In this document: piece after piece, positions 25,784 to 35,298 of the stretch
Numbering within the stretch: position 1 is the first letter of the stretch
How the letters are laid out: each line of letters begins with the position of its first letter
Assembly: GCA_963733885.1 (NCBI GenBank)
Contig: CAVTES010000002.1
Span: 124,001-188,000 of the forward strand
Source of the DNA: JACVRW01 sp963733885
GTDB taxonomy: Bacteria; Actinomycetota; Thermoleophilia; Solirubrobacterales; Thermoleophilaceae
Length of the DNA: 64,000 bases
Direction of reading: 5' to 3'
The notes under the pieces: generated by a model
The model's database searches: none
What the model saw: only the letters and a program-made list of their open reading frames with translations
What the model was told of the DNA's origin: nothing
Position numbers and translations under genes: made by a program

Positions 25784-27268
25784 ATGACCCGTCTCCGGAT
25801 GGTGCCGGAGGGGGCGGGCGATCGCCGAACCTTCGCAGTCGTCCTGGCGCTGATCGTGGCCCCGCTGGCGTTCTGCGCACCGGCGGCCGCCGCCGACCCG
25901 GTCATCGCCGCGGCGGGCGACATCGCCTGCGACCCTGGAGACCCCGGCTACAACGGCGGGGCGGGGACGAGCACTCGCTGCCGACAACGGGCGACCTCCG
26001 ACCTTCTGGTCGGTGCGTCCCCACCCCTCGCGGCCGTCCTCCCGCTCGGCGACATCCAGTACGACAGCGTGTCGGCCTCAAGGATCGCGCAGGTCTACAA
26101 CCCCACGTGGGGCCGGGTCAAGTCGATCACCCGGCCGGTGCTCGGCAATCACGAAAGTAGTGGGACCGCCTATTTCGACTACTTCAACGACGGCAGCGTC
26201 CCCGGGGAGCCGGCGGGTCCGCGCGGCAAGGGCTGGTACAGCTTCGACATCGGCGGGTGGCACCTCGTGGCGCTCAACTCGAACTGCAGCAGGCCATCCG
26301 ACACCAGTGACGTCGTGGATTGCGGCGTCGGCTCGGAGCAGGAGCAGTGGCTGCGTGCGGATCTTGCCGCTCACCGCACGAGTTGCACGCTCGCATACTG
26401 GCACCACCCGCGCTACAGCTCGGGGCACGATGGCAACAGCACCTTCATGCAGCCGCTGTGGGAGGCGCTCGACGACGCCGGAGCCGAGATCGTCCTCTCG
26501 GGCCACAGCCATGACTACGAGCGGTTTGCCCCGCTGGACAGGAACGGCAGCCTCGATGAGGCCAACGGCATGCGCCAGTTCGTGGTCGGAACGGGCGGCG
26601 CCTTCTTCACCGGAGGCTTGGGTTCGCGTGAACCCCACAGCCTGATGGCCCAGAACGACACCTTCGGCGTCCTGTTCCTCACGCTCCACCCGACAAGCTA
26701 CGAGTGGCAGTTCGTCCCCGAGGCCGGGAAGACCTGGACCGATTCAGGGGCCGGTCTTTGCCGAGGTGTGCGGCCTCCGGATCCGCCCACGCCACCGCCG
26801 GCCGGTGGTGGTGGCGGCGGCGGGGGGCTGGGCTCCGACGCCGGCGGGGTCCTCGGCTCCGGCGGCGGATGCCCCCTGGGCGGTGCGGCGACCGGATGCG
26901 TGTCGGCCTTCTCCGCAGCCGACACCGCAGCGCCCGGGGTGGCGCTGGCCGGCGCGAGGAGCCAGGAGCTCGGCAGGACGGTCAGCGTGTCGCTGACGGC
27001 CACGACCGAGACCCTGTGGGCCACCGCGTCCGGAACCGTCTCGGTGGGTCGAGCGTCGAGGGTCTTCCGACTGCGGGCCGTGCGCGACCGAATGGTGCGC
27101 CGCGGGACCACGGTCGTGCTCAGGCTGAAGCTCCCGAAGAGCGCACGCCGGGCGATCAGACGGGCGCTGCTGAGGGGAGGGCGCGCCAAGGTCCGGCTGA
27201 GATTGGGCGTGCGGGACCGCGCGGGGAACATCACCACGCGTACCCGTACCATCAGGCTCACGCTGTAA
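25784..27268 (+). CDS. Secreted metallophosphoesterase with C-terminal beta domain
   Basis: This exported calcineurin-like phosphatase has about 494 residues. ATG 25784 follows a GAGGCGA ribosome site at 8 nt and gives a signal peptide ending near CAPAAAADP. Metal motifs are AGDIACD, LGDIQYD, LGNHES, YWHHPRYSSGHDG and LSGHSHDYERFAP. The catalytic domain ends near residue 325. A Pro/Gly linker (PPTPPPAGGGGGGGG) then leads to a beta-rich domain with GRTVSVSLTAT and ending VRDRAGNITTRTRTIRLTL, probably Ig-like and wall- or glycan-facing. It is a close paralog of the gene at 55415-56719. Confidence 0.85.
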   Translation: MTRLRMVPEGAGDRRTFAVVLALIVAPLAFCAPAAAADPVIAAAGDIACDPGDPGYNGGAGTSTRCRQRATSDLLVGASPPLAAVLPLGDIQYDSVSASRIAQVYNPTWGRVKSITRPVLGNHESSGTAYFDYFNDGSVPGEPAGPRGKGWYSFDIGGWHLVALNSNCSRPSDTSDVVDCGVGSEQEQWLRADLAAHRTSCTLAYWHHPRYSSGHDGNSTFMQPLWEALDDAGAEIVLSGHSHDYERFAPLDRNGSLDEANGMRQFVVGTGGAFFTGGLGSREPHSLMAQNDTFGVLFLTLHPTSYEWQFVPEAGKTWTDSGAGLCRGVRPPDPPTPPPAGGGGGGGGLGSDAGGVLGSGGGCPLGGAATGCVSAFSAADTAAPGVALAGARSQELGRTVSVSLTATTETLWATASGTVSVGRASRVFRLRAVRDRMVRRGTTVVLRLKLPKSARRAIRRALLRGGRAKVRLRLGVRDRAGNITTRTRTIRLTL

Positions 27269-27307
27269 TTCGCTCGGGTACCCCCGTTCCTCTGAGCATC
27301 CCCGGGA

Positions 27308-27330
27308 CGTGCGGTTGCCCGGACCGCACG
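27308..27330 (+). terminator. Hairpin downstream of phosphoesterase gene
   Basis: CGTGCGGT and ACCGCACG form a perfect 8-bp stem with a 7-nt loop, 40 bp after the phosphoesterase stop. No T-run follows. It probably separates this gene from the toxin-antitoxin operon. Confidence 0.45.
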
Positions 27331-27377
27331 ACTGAACTTGGGTCAGAGCCCAGCTGTCTGAAACTGTCCGCCCGGCG

Positions 27378-27416
27378 CTAGGCTGGTCAACCTGGTCGAC
27401 CAGGTTGGTAGCCTAG
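27378..27416. promoter_or_regulatory. Nested palindrome, likely toxin-antitoxin autoregulatory operator
   Basis: AACCTGGTCGACCAGGTT (27389-27406) is a perfect 18-bp palindrome. It is nested inside a second inverted pair, CTAGGCT (27378-27384) and AGCCTAG (27410-27416). The structure ends 4 bp before the antitoxin start codon. Phd/YefM-type antitoxins bind such palindromes with the toxin to repress their own operon, so this is a strong operator candidate overlapping the promoter or leader. Confidence 0.75.
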
Positions 27417-27420
27417 GTCC

Positions 27421-27639
27421 ATGGAGGTCACGGTTCAGGAGGCGAAGACGCAGCTGTCCCGGCTTCTCCGACGGGTTGAGGCCGGAGAGGAGATCGTGAT
27501 CCGCCGCGGCCGCCAGCCAGTGGCGATGCTGGTTCGCGCCCCGGCGCCGGAGGGGCGCCGGCAGATCTGGGCTGACCTCGACGGCGCGATGGCGGACGAC
27601 TTCGACGAGATGCCCGAGGAGTTCGAGCCCTACGCGTGA
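27421..27639 (+). CDS. Type II antitoxin, Phd/YefM family
   Basis: This 72-residue antitoxin has the Phd/YefM DNA-binding start VTVQEAKTQLSRLLRRVEAG and the strand EEIVIRRGRQPVAMLV. It ends in an acidic tail (DDFDEMPEEFEPYA) expected to wrap and block the toxin active site. The ATG lies 4 bp after the palindromic operator. The gene overlaps the PIN toxin by the bases GTGA, the standard coupled arrangement. Together with the toxin it should repress its own promoter. Confidence 0.9.
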   Translation: MEVTVQEAKTQLSRLLRRVEAGEEIVIRRGRQPVAMLVRAPAPEGRRQIWADLDGAMADDFDEMPEEFEPYA

Positions 27640-28016
27640 GGAGCCTGCTCGTCGACACGAACGTGATCGTCTGGCTGCTGCTGGGCGATCGGCCGCGCGT
27701 GAGCGAGACCGCGCGGCTGGCCCTCGAGGACGAGCGCCACAGGGTGGTGGTGAGCGCCGCCACGGTATGGGAGATCGCCGTCAAGCGCTCTGTCGGAAAG
27801 CTGACGATCGAGGACCGGTGGAGCCGGGCGCTCGCTGGCCTCGGCTTCGACGCCCTTCCGGTCACGTCCATCCACGCCGAGGCCGTCGAGCACCTCCCCT
27901 GGCATCACCGCGATCCCTTCGACCGCCTCCTGGTCGCCCAGGCGCAGACCGAGCGTCTTGAGCTCGTGAGCGCCGACGCCCGCTTGGCCGCCTACGGCGT
28001 CGAGCGCGTCTGGTAG
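27636..28016 (+). CDS. vapC: PIN-domain toxin, VapC-like
   Basis: This 126-residue Mg-dependent RNase toxin begins at GTG 27636. PIN acidic residues are in LLVDTNVIVWLL (Asp7), SAATVWEIAVKRSVGKL (Glu near 47), HHRDPFDRLLVAQA (Asp near 91) and VSADARLAAYG (Asp near 110). The family usually cleaves tRNA or rRNA. Its 3' end overlaps the restored end of the convergent TauE-like gene by about 25 bp. Confidence 0.92.
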   Translation: MRSLLVDTNVIVWLLLGDRPRVSETARLALEDERHRVVVSAATVWEIAVKRSVGKLTIEDRWSRALAGLGFDALPVTSIHAEAVEHLPWHHRDPFDRLLVAQAQTERLELVSADARLAAYGVERVW

Positions 28017-28898
28017 GGCTGGGGTGCCGGCTGGCGCCGGGATCGCACGATCGTCACGACCAGCAGCACCAGCACAGCCACCGGGAACGGGCGCGATCAC
28101 CACGAGCGGGATGTCGAGGCCCGCCTTGATCAGCAGTGCCAGGCCGGCGCCGATCAGGACCACCGCAAGGGTCGTGCGCAGCACGGCCGGCTCCACGCGC
28201 ACCGACCAGTGGCTGCCGAGCCACACGCCCGGGACCGAGCCCAGCAGGATCGTCCCGGCCAGCGCGAAGTCCACGTTGCCGGCGGTCACGTGGGCGAGCC
28301 CGGCCGCCCAGAGCAGGATGGCGGCGTGGAACACGTCCGTGCCGACCACGCGGGTCGGGGTGAGGCGGAACAGCAGGATCAGGCCGACCGCGATCAAGGC
28401 GCCGCTCCCGGCGGAGGTCACGCCGAGCACGAATCCGACCGCCAAGCCCAGCGCGACGGCGGCGATCTTGTGCCGGCGCTCGAGCTCGATCGTGTCCCGC
28501 TCGCGCTCGTGCATCCGCTTCAGGAAGGCGCGTACCAGCGTGGCGGCGCCGGTGACCAGCAGCGCGCCGGCCAGGATCGCGATTACGAGGTCGTCGAAGT
28601 CCCGGCCCGCCGCTTCCTCGAGCATCCCGAGCACCCAGACGCCGCCGATCGCGGCGGGCACCGAGCCGAGCGCCATCCAGCTCGACAGGGGGATGTCGAC
28701 CGTCTTCTGGCGCAGGTGCTTCCAGCCGCCGACCGTCTTCGTCACCGCCGCGTACGCGAGGTCCGTGCCGATTGCCGTGACCGGCGTCACGCCGAAAACG
28801 AGGATCAGCATCGGGGTCATCAGCGACCCGCCGCCGATGCCCGTCATGCCGACGAGGACCCCGACCCCGAGGCCGAACGCGATCAGCGCAAAGTCCAC
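27992..28898 (-). CDS. TauE/SafE-family sulfite/anion exporter, frameshifted at C-terminus
   Basis: This eight-helix membrane protein has the family hallmark in the first repeat (GVLVGMTGIGGGSLMTPML) and in the second (GFVLGVTSAGSGALIAVGL). The ancestral frame breaks near 28080, where a one-base shift restores the last helix VAVLVLLVVTIV and a basic tail ending at 27992. Without it the frame runs through antisense vapC. GTG 28898 is chosen because relatives start just before DFALIAFGLGVG. ATG 28934 inside cysN is the alternative. It closes the sulfate assimilation operon, so sulfite or sulfate transport is likely. Confidence 0.82.
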
Positions 28899-28914
28899 AA
28901 GAACGGCAGGGTAG

Positions 28915-30201
28915 CTAGAGAACCATGCCCGCACCGACGGTGTCGTTCGTCGACTCGTCGATGAGGATGAAGCTGCCGGTTGCGCGGTTGCGCCGGTATT
29001 CGTCCACGAACAGCGGCGCCGACAGACGCAGGCGCAGGCGCCCGATCTCGTTCAGCTCGAGCCCCTCGGCGCGCTCCTCGCGGTGGAGCGAGTTCACGTC
29101 GATGCGGTAGAGGAGCTCGTCGACCTTGGCGAGCGCCGTGCGCGCAGTGTGCTTGATGCGGTAGCGCCCGGACGGGGAGAGGGGGCGCTCGGACATCCAG
29201 CAGACCATCGCATCGATGTCGCGGGCCTCGACCGGGCGGTTCTGCGGGCGGCAGATCATGTCGCCACGGGAGACGTCGATGTCGTCCTCGAGCCGCAATG
29301 TCACCGACAGGGGCGGGTAGGCCTCCTCCAGCTCGCCGTCGTAGGTGTCGATCGACGCGATGCGCGACGAGCGTCCCGACGGCAGCACGAGGACCTCGTC
29401 GCCGACGCGAAACACCCCGGAGGCCACCTCGCCGGCGTAGCCGCGATAGTCGTGGTGCTCGTCGGTCATCGGCCGCACGACCCACTGGACCGGGAAACGC
29501 GCGTCCTGGAGGTTGCGGTCCGACGCCACGTGCACGTGCTCCAGGTGGTAGAGCAGCGACGGCCCCTCGTACCAGGACATCCGGTCCGAGCGCTCCACCA
29601 CGTTGTCGCCGTGCAGCGCGGAGATCGGGATGAAGGTGACGTCGTGGATGTCGAGCTTCGCGGCCCAGCCCGAGAACTCGGAGGAGATGCGCTCGAACAC
29701 CTCCTGGTCGAAGGCGACCAGGTCCATCTTGTTCACGCACACGACCAGGTGCGGGATCCGCAGCAGCGACGCGAGGAAAGCGTGCCGGCGCGACTGCTCG
29801 AGCACGCCCTTCCGCGCGTCGATCAGAATCAGCGCGAGGTCGGCGGTGGAGGCGCCGGTGACCATGTTGCGCGTGTACTGCTCGTGGCCCGGCGTGTCGG
29901 CGATGATGAACTTGCGACGCGGCGTGTGGAAGTAGCGGTAGGCAACGTCGATCGTGATGCCCTGCTCGCGCTCGGCGCGCAGTCCGTCGGTGAGCAGCGC
30001 CAGGTTGATGTAGCCGTCGCCGCGGCGCAGCGAGGTCTGCTCCACGTGCTCGAGCTGGTCCTCGAAGATCGACTTGGTGTCGAAGAGGAGCCGGCCGATC
30101 AGGGTCGACTTGCCGTCGTCGACCGAGCCCGCGGTGGCGAAGCGGACGAGCTCCGAGGTGCGGGCGACGGGCCGTCCGTTTGTGGCGGCTCCGGGCGACA
30201 T
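28915..30201 (-). CDS. cysN: Sulfate adenylyltransferase subunit 1 (GTPase)
   Basis: This 428-residue GTP-driven partner of CysD makes adenosine 5'-phosphosulfate (APS) from ATP and sulfate. It is an EF-Tu-like GTPase: P-loop GSVDDGKST at 25-33, switch II ADTPGHEQYTRN, CVNKMD and the later beta-barrel domains 2 and 3. There is no fused APS kinase (CysC) domain, since the protein stops after the barrels. cysD lies 2 bp upstream, in the usual order cysD-cysN. Confidence 0.95.
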   Translation of the reverse strand: MSPGAATNGRPVARTSELVRFATAGSVDDGKSTLIGRLLFDTKSIFEDQLEHVEQTSLRRGDGYINLALLTDGLRAEREQGITIDVAYRYFHTPRRKFIIADTPGHEQYTRNMVTGASTADLALILIDARKGVLEQSRRHAFLASLLRIPHLVVCVNKMDLVAFDQEVFERISSEFSGWAAKLDIHDVTFIPISALHGDNVVERSDRMSWYEGPSLLYHLEHVHVASDRNLQDARFPVQWVVRPMTDEHHDYRGYAGEVASGVFRVGDEVLVLPSGRSSRIASIDTYDGELEEAYPPLSVTLRLEDDIDVSRGDMICRPQNRPVEARDIDAMVCWMSERPLSPSGRYRIKHTARTALAKVDELLYRIDVNSLHREERAEGLELNEIGRLRLRLSAPLFVDEYRRNRATGSFILIDESTNDTVGAGMVL

Positions 30202-30203
30202 GC

Positions 30204-31109
30204 CTAGAAGTAGCCCTCCTTCTTGCGGTCCTCCATGGCGGCCTCCGAGATCCGGTCGTCGGCGCGAGTCTCCCCGCGCTCGGTGATCCGCGTGGCGGCG
30301 ATCTCCGCCACGACCGACTCGAGCGTCGTGGCCGTTGACGCGATCGCGCCGGTGCAGCTCATGTCGCCCACGGTGCGGAAGCGGACCGACTCCTCGAAGG
30401 GCTCCTCGCCGGGCAGCAGCTCGACGAACTCGGACACCGCGTAGAGCATGCCGTCGCGGCGGAACACGCTGCGCTTATGGGCGAAGTAGATGGGCGGGAG
30501 GTCGATCCGCTCCTCCTTGATGTACTGCCAGACGTCGAGCTCGGTCCAGTTCGAGAGCGGGAACACGCGCACGTGCTCGCCCGGCTTGACGAAGCCGTTG
30601 TAGACGTTCCAAAGCTCCGGGCGCTGGGCCTTGGGGTCCCACTGGCCGAAGTCGTCGCGGAACGAGAGGATGCGCTCCTTCGCGCGGGCACGCTCCTCGT
30701 CGCGGCGCGCGCCGCCGAAGGCGGCCTTGAAGCCGTGCTCCTCGATCGCGTCGAGCAGCGTGACCGACTGGAGCCGGTTGCGCGAGGCGCGCGGGCCCCG
30801 CTCCTCGATCACGCGGCCGCTGTCGATCGAGTCCTGAACGCTCGCCACGATCAGCCGCGCCTCGAGCTCCTCGACCATGCGGTCGCGGTACTCCAGGACC
30901 TCCGGGAAGTTGTGGCCCGTATCAACGTGCATGACGGGGAACGGCAGGCCCGCCGGGTGGAAGGCCTTGCGGGCGAGATGGAGCAGGACGGCCGAGTCCT
31001 TGCCGCCCGAAAACAGCAGCACGCCGCGCTCGAGTTCCGCGGCCACCTCGCGAATGACGTGGATGGCCTCGGACTCCAGGGCCCGGAGGTGTGCGATCTC
31101 GTAGCTCAT
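30204..31109 (-). CDS. cysD: Sulfate adenylyltransferase subunit 2
   Basis: This 301-residue catalytic subunit of ATP sulfurylase has the PP-loop LLFSGGKDSAVLLHLA near residue 29, MHVDTGHNFPEV, the arginine-rich GGARRDEERARAKER, and a C-terminal segment SCTGAIAS with ESVVAEIAATRITERGE. ATG 31109 (SYEIAHLRALE) fits family starts. The open frame continues upstream into cysH in that gene's pre-frameshift frame, but this is not a fusion. cysN follows after 2 bp. Confidence 0.95.
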   Translation of the reverse strand: MSYEIAHLRALESEAIHVIREVAAELERGVLLFSGGKDSAVLLHLARKAFHPAGLPFPVMHVDTGHNFPEVLEYRDRMVEELEARLIVASVQDSIDSGRVIEERGPRASRNRLQSVTLLDAIEEHGFKAAFGGARRDEERARAKERILSFRDDFGQWDPKAQRPELWNVYNGFVKPGEHVRVFPLSNWTELDVWQYIKEERIDLPPIYFAHKRSVFRRDGMLYAVSEFVELLPGEEPFEESVRFRTVGDMSCTGAIASTATTLESVVAEIAATRITERGETRADDRISEAAMEDRKKEGYF

Positions 31110-31150
31110 TCTGTGGGCGCGGAGCTTATGCGGGCCCGCCGCCAGCACGC

Positions 31151-31793
31151 TCACACGTGCAGCCCGCACTCCGTTTTCGCCTGGCCGGCCCAGCGTCCTT
31201 CCCGGCCGTTTCCCGGCATCGTGCAGGGGGCGCAGCCGATGGAAGCGTAGCCCCTGTCGTGGAGGGGATGGTAGGGAAGATCGTGATCGTGCACGTAGGT
31301 CCAAACTTCCTCGTCGCTCCAGCCGGCCAGAGGATTGAACTTCCAGACCCCCCGCGCGGCGTCCCATTCGACGTGTCTCCGCGTCCGCGCGGGTGGGTGA
31401 CTGCTCGCGTCGAATGCCCGTGATCCAGGCCGCCGTGTCCTCGAGCGCGCGGTCGAGCGCCTCCACCTTGCGGGCGCCGCAGCAGCTCGCGGCGCTCCAC
31501 GGCGTGCCGTTCGGCGGCAGCGCGTCGACGACCTCGATCTTGAGCCCGTAGCGGTCCTCGATCCGGCGCCAGGTCTCGTACGTCTCGGGGAAGAGCACAC
31601 CGGTGTCGATCGTGAACACGCGCGCGCTCGGCTCGATCGCCATCAGCATGTCGATCAGGACCGACTCCTCCTTCTGGAAGGAGCAGGCCATGACCAGGCG
31701 CGGATGGTGGCTCTCGATCGCGAAGCGGAGCGTGGATTCCGCGTTGTCCGGGAGGACGCCGGCGCCGCGGTGGTTGCCGTTCACACTGCGCAT
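31151..31793 (-). CDS. cysH: Assimilatory APS/PAPS reductase, frameshifted
   Basis: This adenylyl-sulfate reductase of about 214 residues converts APS (or PAPS) to sulfite with thioredoxin. ATG 31793 overlaps the sulfite reductase stop. Motifs are ACSFQKEESVLIDML, FTIDTGVLFPETY and SAASCCGARKVEAL. After a one-base shift near 31380 come VEWDAARGVWKFNPLAGWSD, ASIGCAPCT, GREGRWAG and the active-site ECGLHV. The CC plus CxxC pairs are the [4Fe-4S] ligands typical of APS-specific reductases, which fits the absence of an APS kinase gene here. Confidence 0.88.
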
Positions 31794-33647
31794 TCGCCCT
31801 CACCCCGGATGACCTGGAAGGGCTCGCCCCGATGCCAGTCGATGAAGTGGTTCATGTTCTCGAGCGAGAACTCGATCGGCAGGGCCAGATCGCGCGCCTC
31901 GTCCTCGAAGCGGGTGGTGCCTACGCGTTCCGCGAAGGCGTTGAACGCCTCGCCCTCCTCGCGCTCTGCCTCGTACATCCGCAGCCAGCGCTCCACCGCC
32001 TCGGGGATGCGCTTGGCCGCCAGCCGGAGCTTCAGCCGGTTGCCGTAGACCACCTCGCCGCCCTCGTAGTTGCCGCCGATGTGCGCGACGTAGGCGGGGA
32101 TCGTGTGGTCGCCGGCCTTGATCGAGGCGCCGTAAAACCCGATGTTCGCGATGTGGTGCTGGCTGCAGCCGTTCGGGCAGCCGGACATCTTGATGTGCAC
32201 CCTCCGCGTGAGCGGGTCGGTGACGTTCATCGCCTCGATGCGCTCGCGCACCGCGTGGTTGAGCCCCATCGAGCTCGTGATGCCGAGCTTGCAGGAGTCG
32301 GTCCCGGGGCAGGAGACCACGTCGTTGATCTCGTCCGCGCCGGCGTCGCCCAGGCCGAGCTCTGTACAGGGCGTTCCAGACCTCGTAGACGGTTTCGTCG
32401 CGCACCCACCGCAGCACGAGGTTCTGGTGCACGGTCGTGCGCGCATAGCCGCCCGAGTACCTGCGCATCACGTCGGCGAGCCCGCGGAACTGCTCGGGCG
32501 TGAGGTCGCCGCGGATCACCTTGATCTGCACGGTCGAGAAGCCGGCCTGCCGCTGCGGCCGCACGCTGGTGGCCCGCCAGCGCTCGAACTCGCTGCCGTC
32601 GCCGTTTGGGCTGGCGTACACCGCCGGGCTGCCGGGCGCGCCCGCCTCCTCGTCGTCGATGAACAGCAGCGGGGTGGGGTCGAAGTCGCGCTCCGCGACC
32701 CAGTCGCCCTCGAGCTCCTCCTCGACCTGGCGCTGGAGCTCCTCGATGCCGAACTTGTCGACGAACACCTTGATGCGGGCCCGGGCGCGGTTCGCCCGCA
32801 GCCAGTCCTGGCGGTCGAAGATCCGCAGCACCGCCTCGGTCACCTTCAGGTACTCGCCGTCGTCCGCAGTCACGAACTCCCGCAGCGTCGGCGCGATGCG
32901 CGGCATGATCGACGTGCCGCCGCCCACGCGCATCTCGAAGCCCTTCACGCCGTCGCGGATGCGCGGGATGAAGGCGACGTCGTGGATACCGGTGATCGCG
33001 CGGTCCTCGTCGGTCGCGGTGAAGGCGGTCTTCACCTTGCGCGGCATCAGCTGCGTGGTGGGGTGGCGCACGAAGTAGCGCACGTACGCGCCCACGTAGG
33101 GGGTCGGGTCGAAGAGCTCGCCCTCGCACACGCCGGCCCAGGGGTCGCCGGTCACGTTCCGGACGGTGTTCCCGCACCCCTCGCGGCTCGAAAGTCCGGA
33201 CTCGGACAGCTTCCGGATCGCCTCAGCCGCATCCCTCAGCGGGATGTGGTGCAGCTGCACGTTCTGGCGCGTGGTGATGTGGCCCTTGTTGAGAGGCGCG
33301 TACTCCTCGACCACGTCGGCGAACGCCTCCATCTGCTCCGGCGTGATGCCGCCGAACGGCAGCTTCACCCGGATCATCTGGACGTCGGCCTGGCGCTGCC
33401 CGTAGACGCCCTGCTTCAGGCGGAAGCCGATGAACTGCTCGTCGGGCGTCTCGCCGGCGAGGTACTTCTCGGCCTCGTTGTCGAAGTCGTCGAACTCGCG
33501 CTCGAGGATCGGGATGATGTGCCCGGGAACGTTCTCGAGCACCTCCGGATTTTCGAGAGAGCCCTTCTTGCCGCGCTTTGGGCGATCAGCCGGCTCGGCC
33601 GGCTGCGCTGCGGTTGCCGTCTTGGGTGGAGCCGAAACGGGTTCCAT
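31781..33647 (-). CDS. Ferredoxin-type sulfite/nitrite reductase, frameshifted
   Basis: This siroheme [4Fe-4S] reductase of about 620 residues reduces sulfite to sulfide (or nitrite to ammonia) and is the first gene of the operon. ATG 33647 (EPVSAPPK) follows an A+T-richer leader. Motifs are KGHITTRQNVQLHHIPL, CGNTVRNVTGDPWAGVC, then after a one-base shift near 32362, VVSCPGTDSCKLGI and KMSGCPNGCSQHHIANIG, which carry the cluster cysteines. The tail overlaps cysH by 13 bp. Gene context favours sulfite over nitrite. Confidence 0.88.
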
Positions 33648-33716
33648 TCCAGCAAAGTACCAAAATCCAGTCGGGTTTCGGGATTTTAATTCGGTCGGAT
33701 AGGCTCGCGCCTCCAA

Positions 33717-35153
33717 TGGACCCACATCTCGACGCCACCGCCCAGGCCGATCTCGTCCGTGCCGGGGAGGTGAGCTTCGCGCGAGCTGGTGGAGGCTTCG
33801 ATCGAGCGCATCGAGGCGCTGAACGGCGATCTGAACGCCGTCATCCACCCGCTTTTCGAGGAGGCGCTCGAAACTGAGCCGGCCGACGGGCCGTTCAGGG
33901 GTGTGCCGTTTCTCCTCAAGGACCTAGGCTGCCATTCCGCGGGCCATCCCTTCCACGAGGGGATGACGTTCCTGCGTGACCTCGGCTGGGTCGAGCCTGA
34001 GGACACGTGGCTCGCCCGGCGTTTCCGCGAGGCCGGCCTCGTGTTGGTCGGCAAGACGAACACGCCGGAGCTCGGGATCCTGCCGACGACCGAGCCGCGC
34101 GCATACGGCGCGTCCCGCAACCCGTGGGACACGTCGCGCTCCACCGGCGGCTCAAGCGGCGGGTCGGCGGCTGCGGTGGCGGCGGGCATGGTCCCGCTCG
34201 CCCACGCCAACGACGGCGGCGGGTCCATCCGCATCCCGGCGAGCGCCTGCGGCCTGGTGGGCCTCAAGCCGTCGCGCGGCCGGGTCTCGATGGCGCCGGA
34301 CTTCGGCGATTTCATGTCCGGCCTCATCACCGACCTGGTGGTCTCGCGCTCGGTGCGCGACGCCGCTGGCGTCCTCGAGTGGGTGGCGGACCCGCCGCCG
34401 GGTGAGCCATTCGCGGCGCCGGCGCGGGCACGGCCGTACACGGACGAGCTCGGCGCCGACCCCGGCCGCCTCCGGATCGGGCTCCTGACGACGCCGCCGG
34501 GCGGGCACTTCGAGGCGCACCCCGATTGCGTAGCGGCTGCCGAGGACGCGGCAAGGCTGCTCGAGTCCCTCGGGCATCACGTCGACACCTCACATCCAGA
34601 GGCGCTCGACGAGGAGGCCTACATCCCCAACTTCCTGGTGCGCTGGACCAGTGGCGTGGCCTTCGGCCTGCGCTACTGGGAACGCCGCACGGGCCGGAGT
34701 ATCGGTCCGGACGACGTGGAGCCGCTCACCTGGGCCCTGGCCGAGCAGGGGCGGACCCACGGCGCGGCCGCGTACCTGGAGGCGATCGAGTACGCGCAGG
34801 CGGTGACGCGGCGCGCGGCCGAGTGGTGGGCGGCGGGCAGCGACCTGTTGCTGACGCCGACGATGGCGCTCCCGCCCGCCGAGCTCGGGACCATCGGCAT
34901 CGGCGAGGGCGGCGACCCGTTCATGCCGATCGTGCACGCCACCCCGTTCGCGATCTTCACGGCCGGATTCAACACTTCCGGGCAGCCGGCGATTTCGCTG
35001 CCGCTGTCATGGAACGCGGATGGCCTCCCGATCGGCGTGCAGCTCGTGGCCGAATATGGTCGCGAGGACGTGCTGATCCGCGTCGCGTCACAGCTGGAGG
35101 AAGCGCGGCCCTGGGCGGAGCGCCGCCCGCCGGTGTTCGCGGCGGCGGCGTAG
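33717..35153 (+). CDS. Amidase (amidase signature family), frameshifted near N-terminus
   Basis: This amide hydrolase of about 478 residues has a Ser-cisSer-Lys triad. The lysine is in VPFLLKDLG, the cis-Ser and nucleophile are in STGGSSGGSAAAVAAGMVP, and GGGSIRIPASACGLVGLKPS follows closely. ATG 33717 reads DPHLDATAQADLVRAGEVS, then a one-base shift near 33776 restores RELVEASIERIEALNG. Without the shift, translation would need a start inside helix 1 at 33789. It is divergent from the sulfite reductase with 69 bp between them. The substrate is unknown. Confidence 0.85.
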
Positions 35154-35187
35154 CTTCGGCGCTGCCGTCCGGGCCGCAAAGGGCCGG

Positions 35188-35298
35188 AAGGGGTCAGACC
35201 CCCTAAGTGGGGTCGACTCAAGGGGTCAGACCCCTTCAGTGGGGTCGACTCAAGGGGTCTGACCCCTTCAGTGGGGTCGACTCAAGGGGTCTGACCCC
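35188..35298. repeat. 3.5 tandem copies of a 32-bp palindromic repeat
   Basis: Units start at 35188, 35220, 35252 and (partial, 15 nt) 35284. Each contains AAGGGGTCWGACCCC, an inverted repeat with a one-base centre, followed by CAGTGGGGTCGACTC. Units 2 and 3 differ only by A/T at the palindrome centre. Unit 1 differs by a few bases (CCCCCTAAG). The array begins about 35 bp after the amidase stop, and its last part supplies the stop codon of the small minus-strand gene. It may be a REP-like extragenic element. No spacer structure suggests CRISPR. Confidence 0.85.

Noticed and set aside
27630..27991. C-terminal extension of the TauE-like protein to 27630
   Set aside because: It runs antisense through vapC. 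The one-base shift gives the normal last helix and stop at 27992.
30204..31793. CysH-CysD fusion protein of 529 residues
   Set aside because: The linking segment is the out-of-frame tail of cysH. The restored cysH has its own stop at 31151 and cysD its own ATG at 31109.
35188..35298. CRISPR array
   Set aside because: Units are directly contiguous with no variable spacers and no cas genes.
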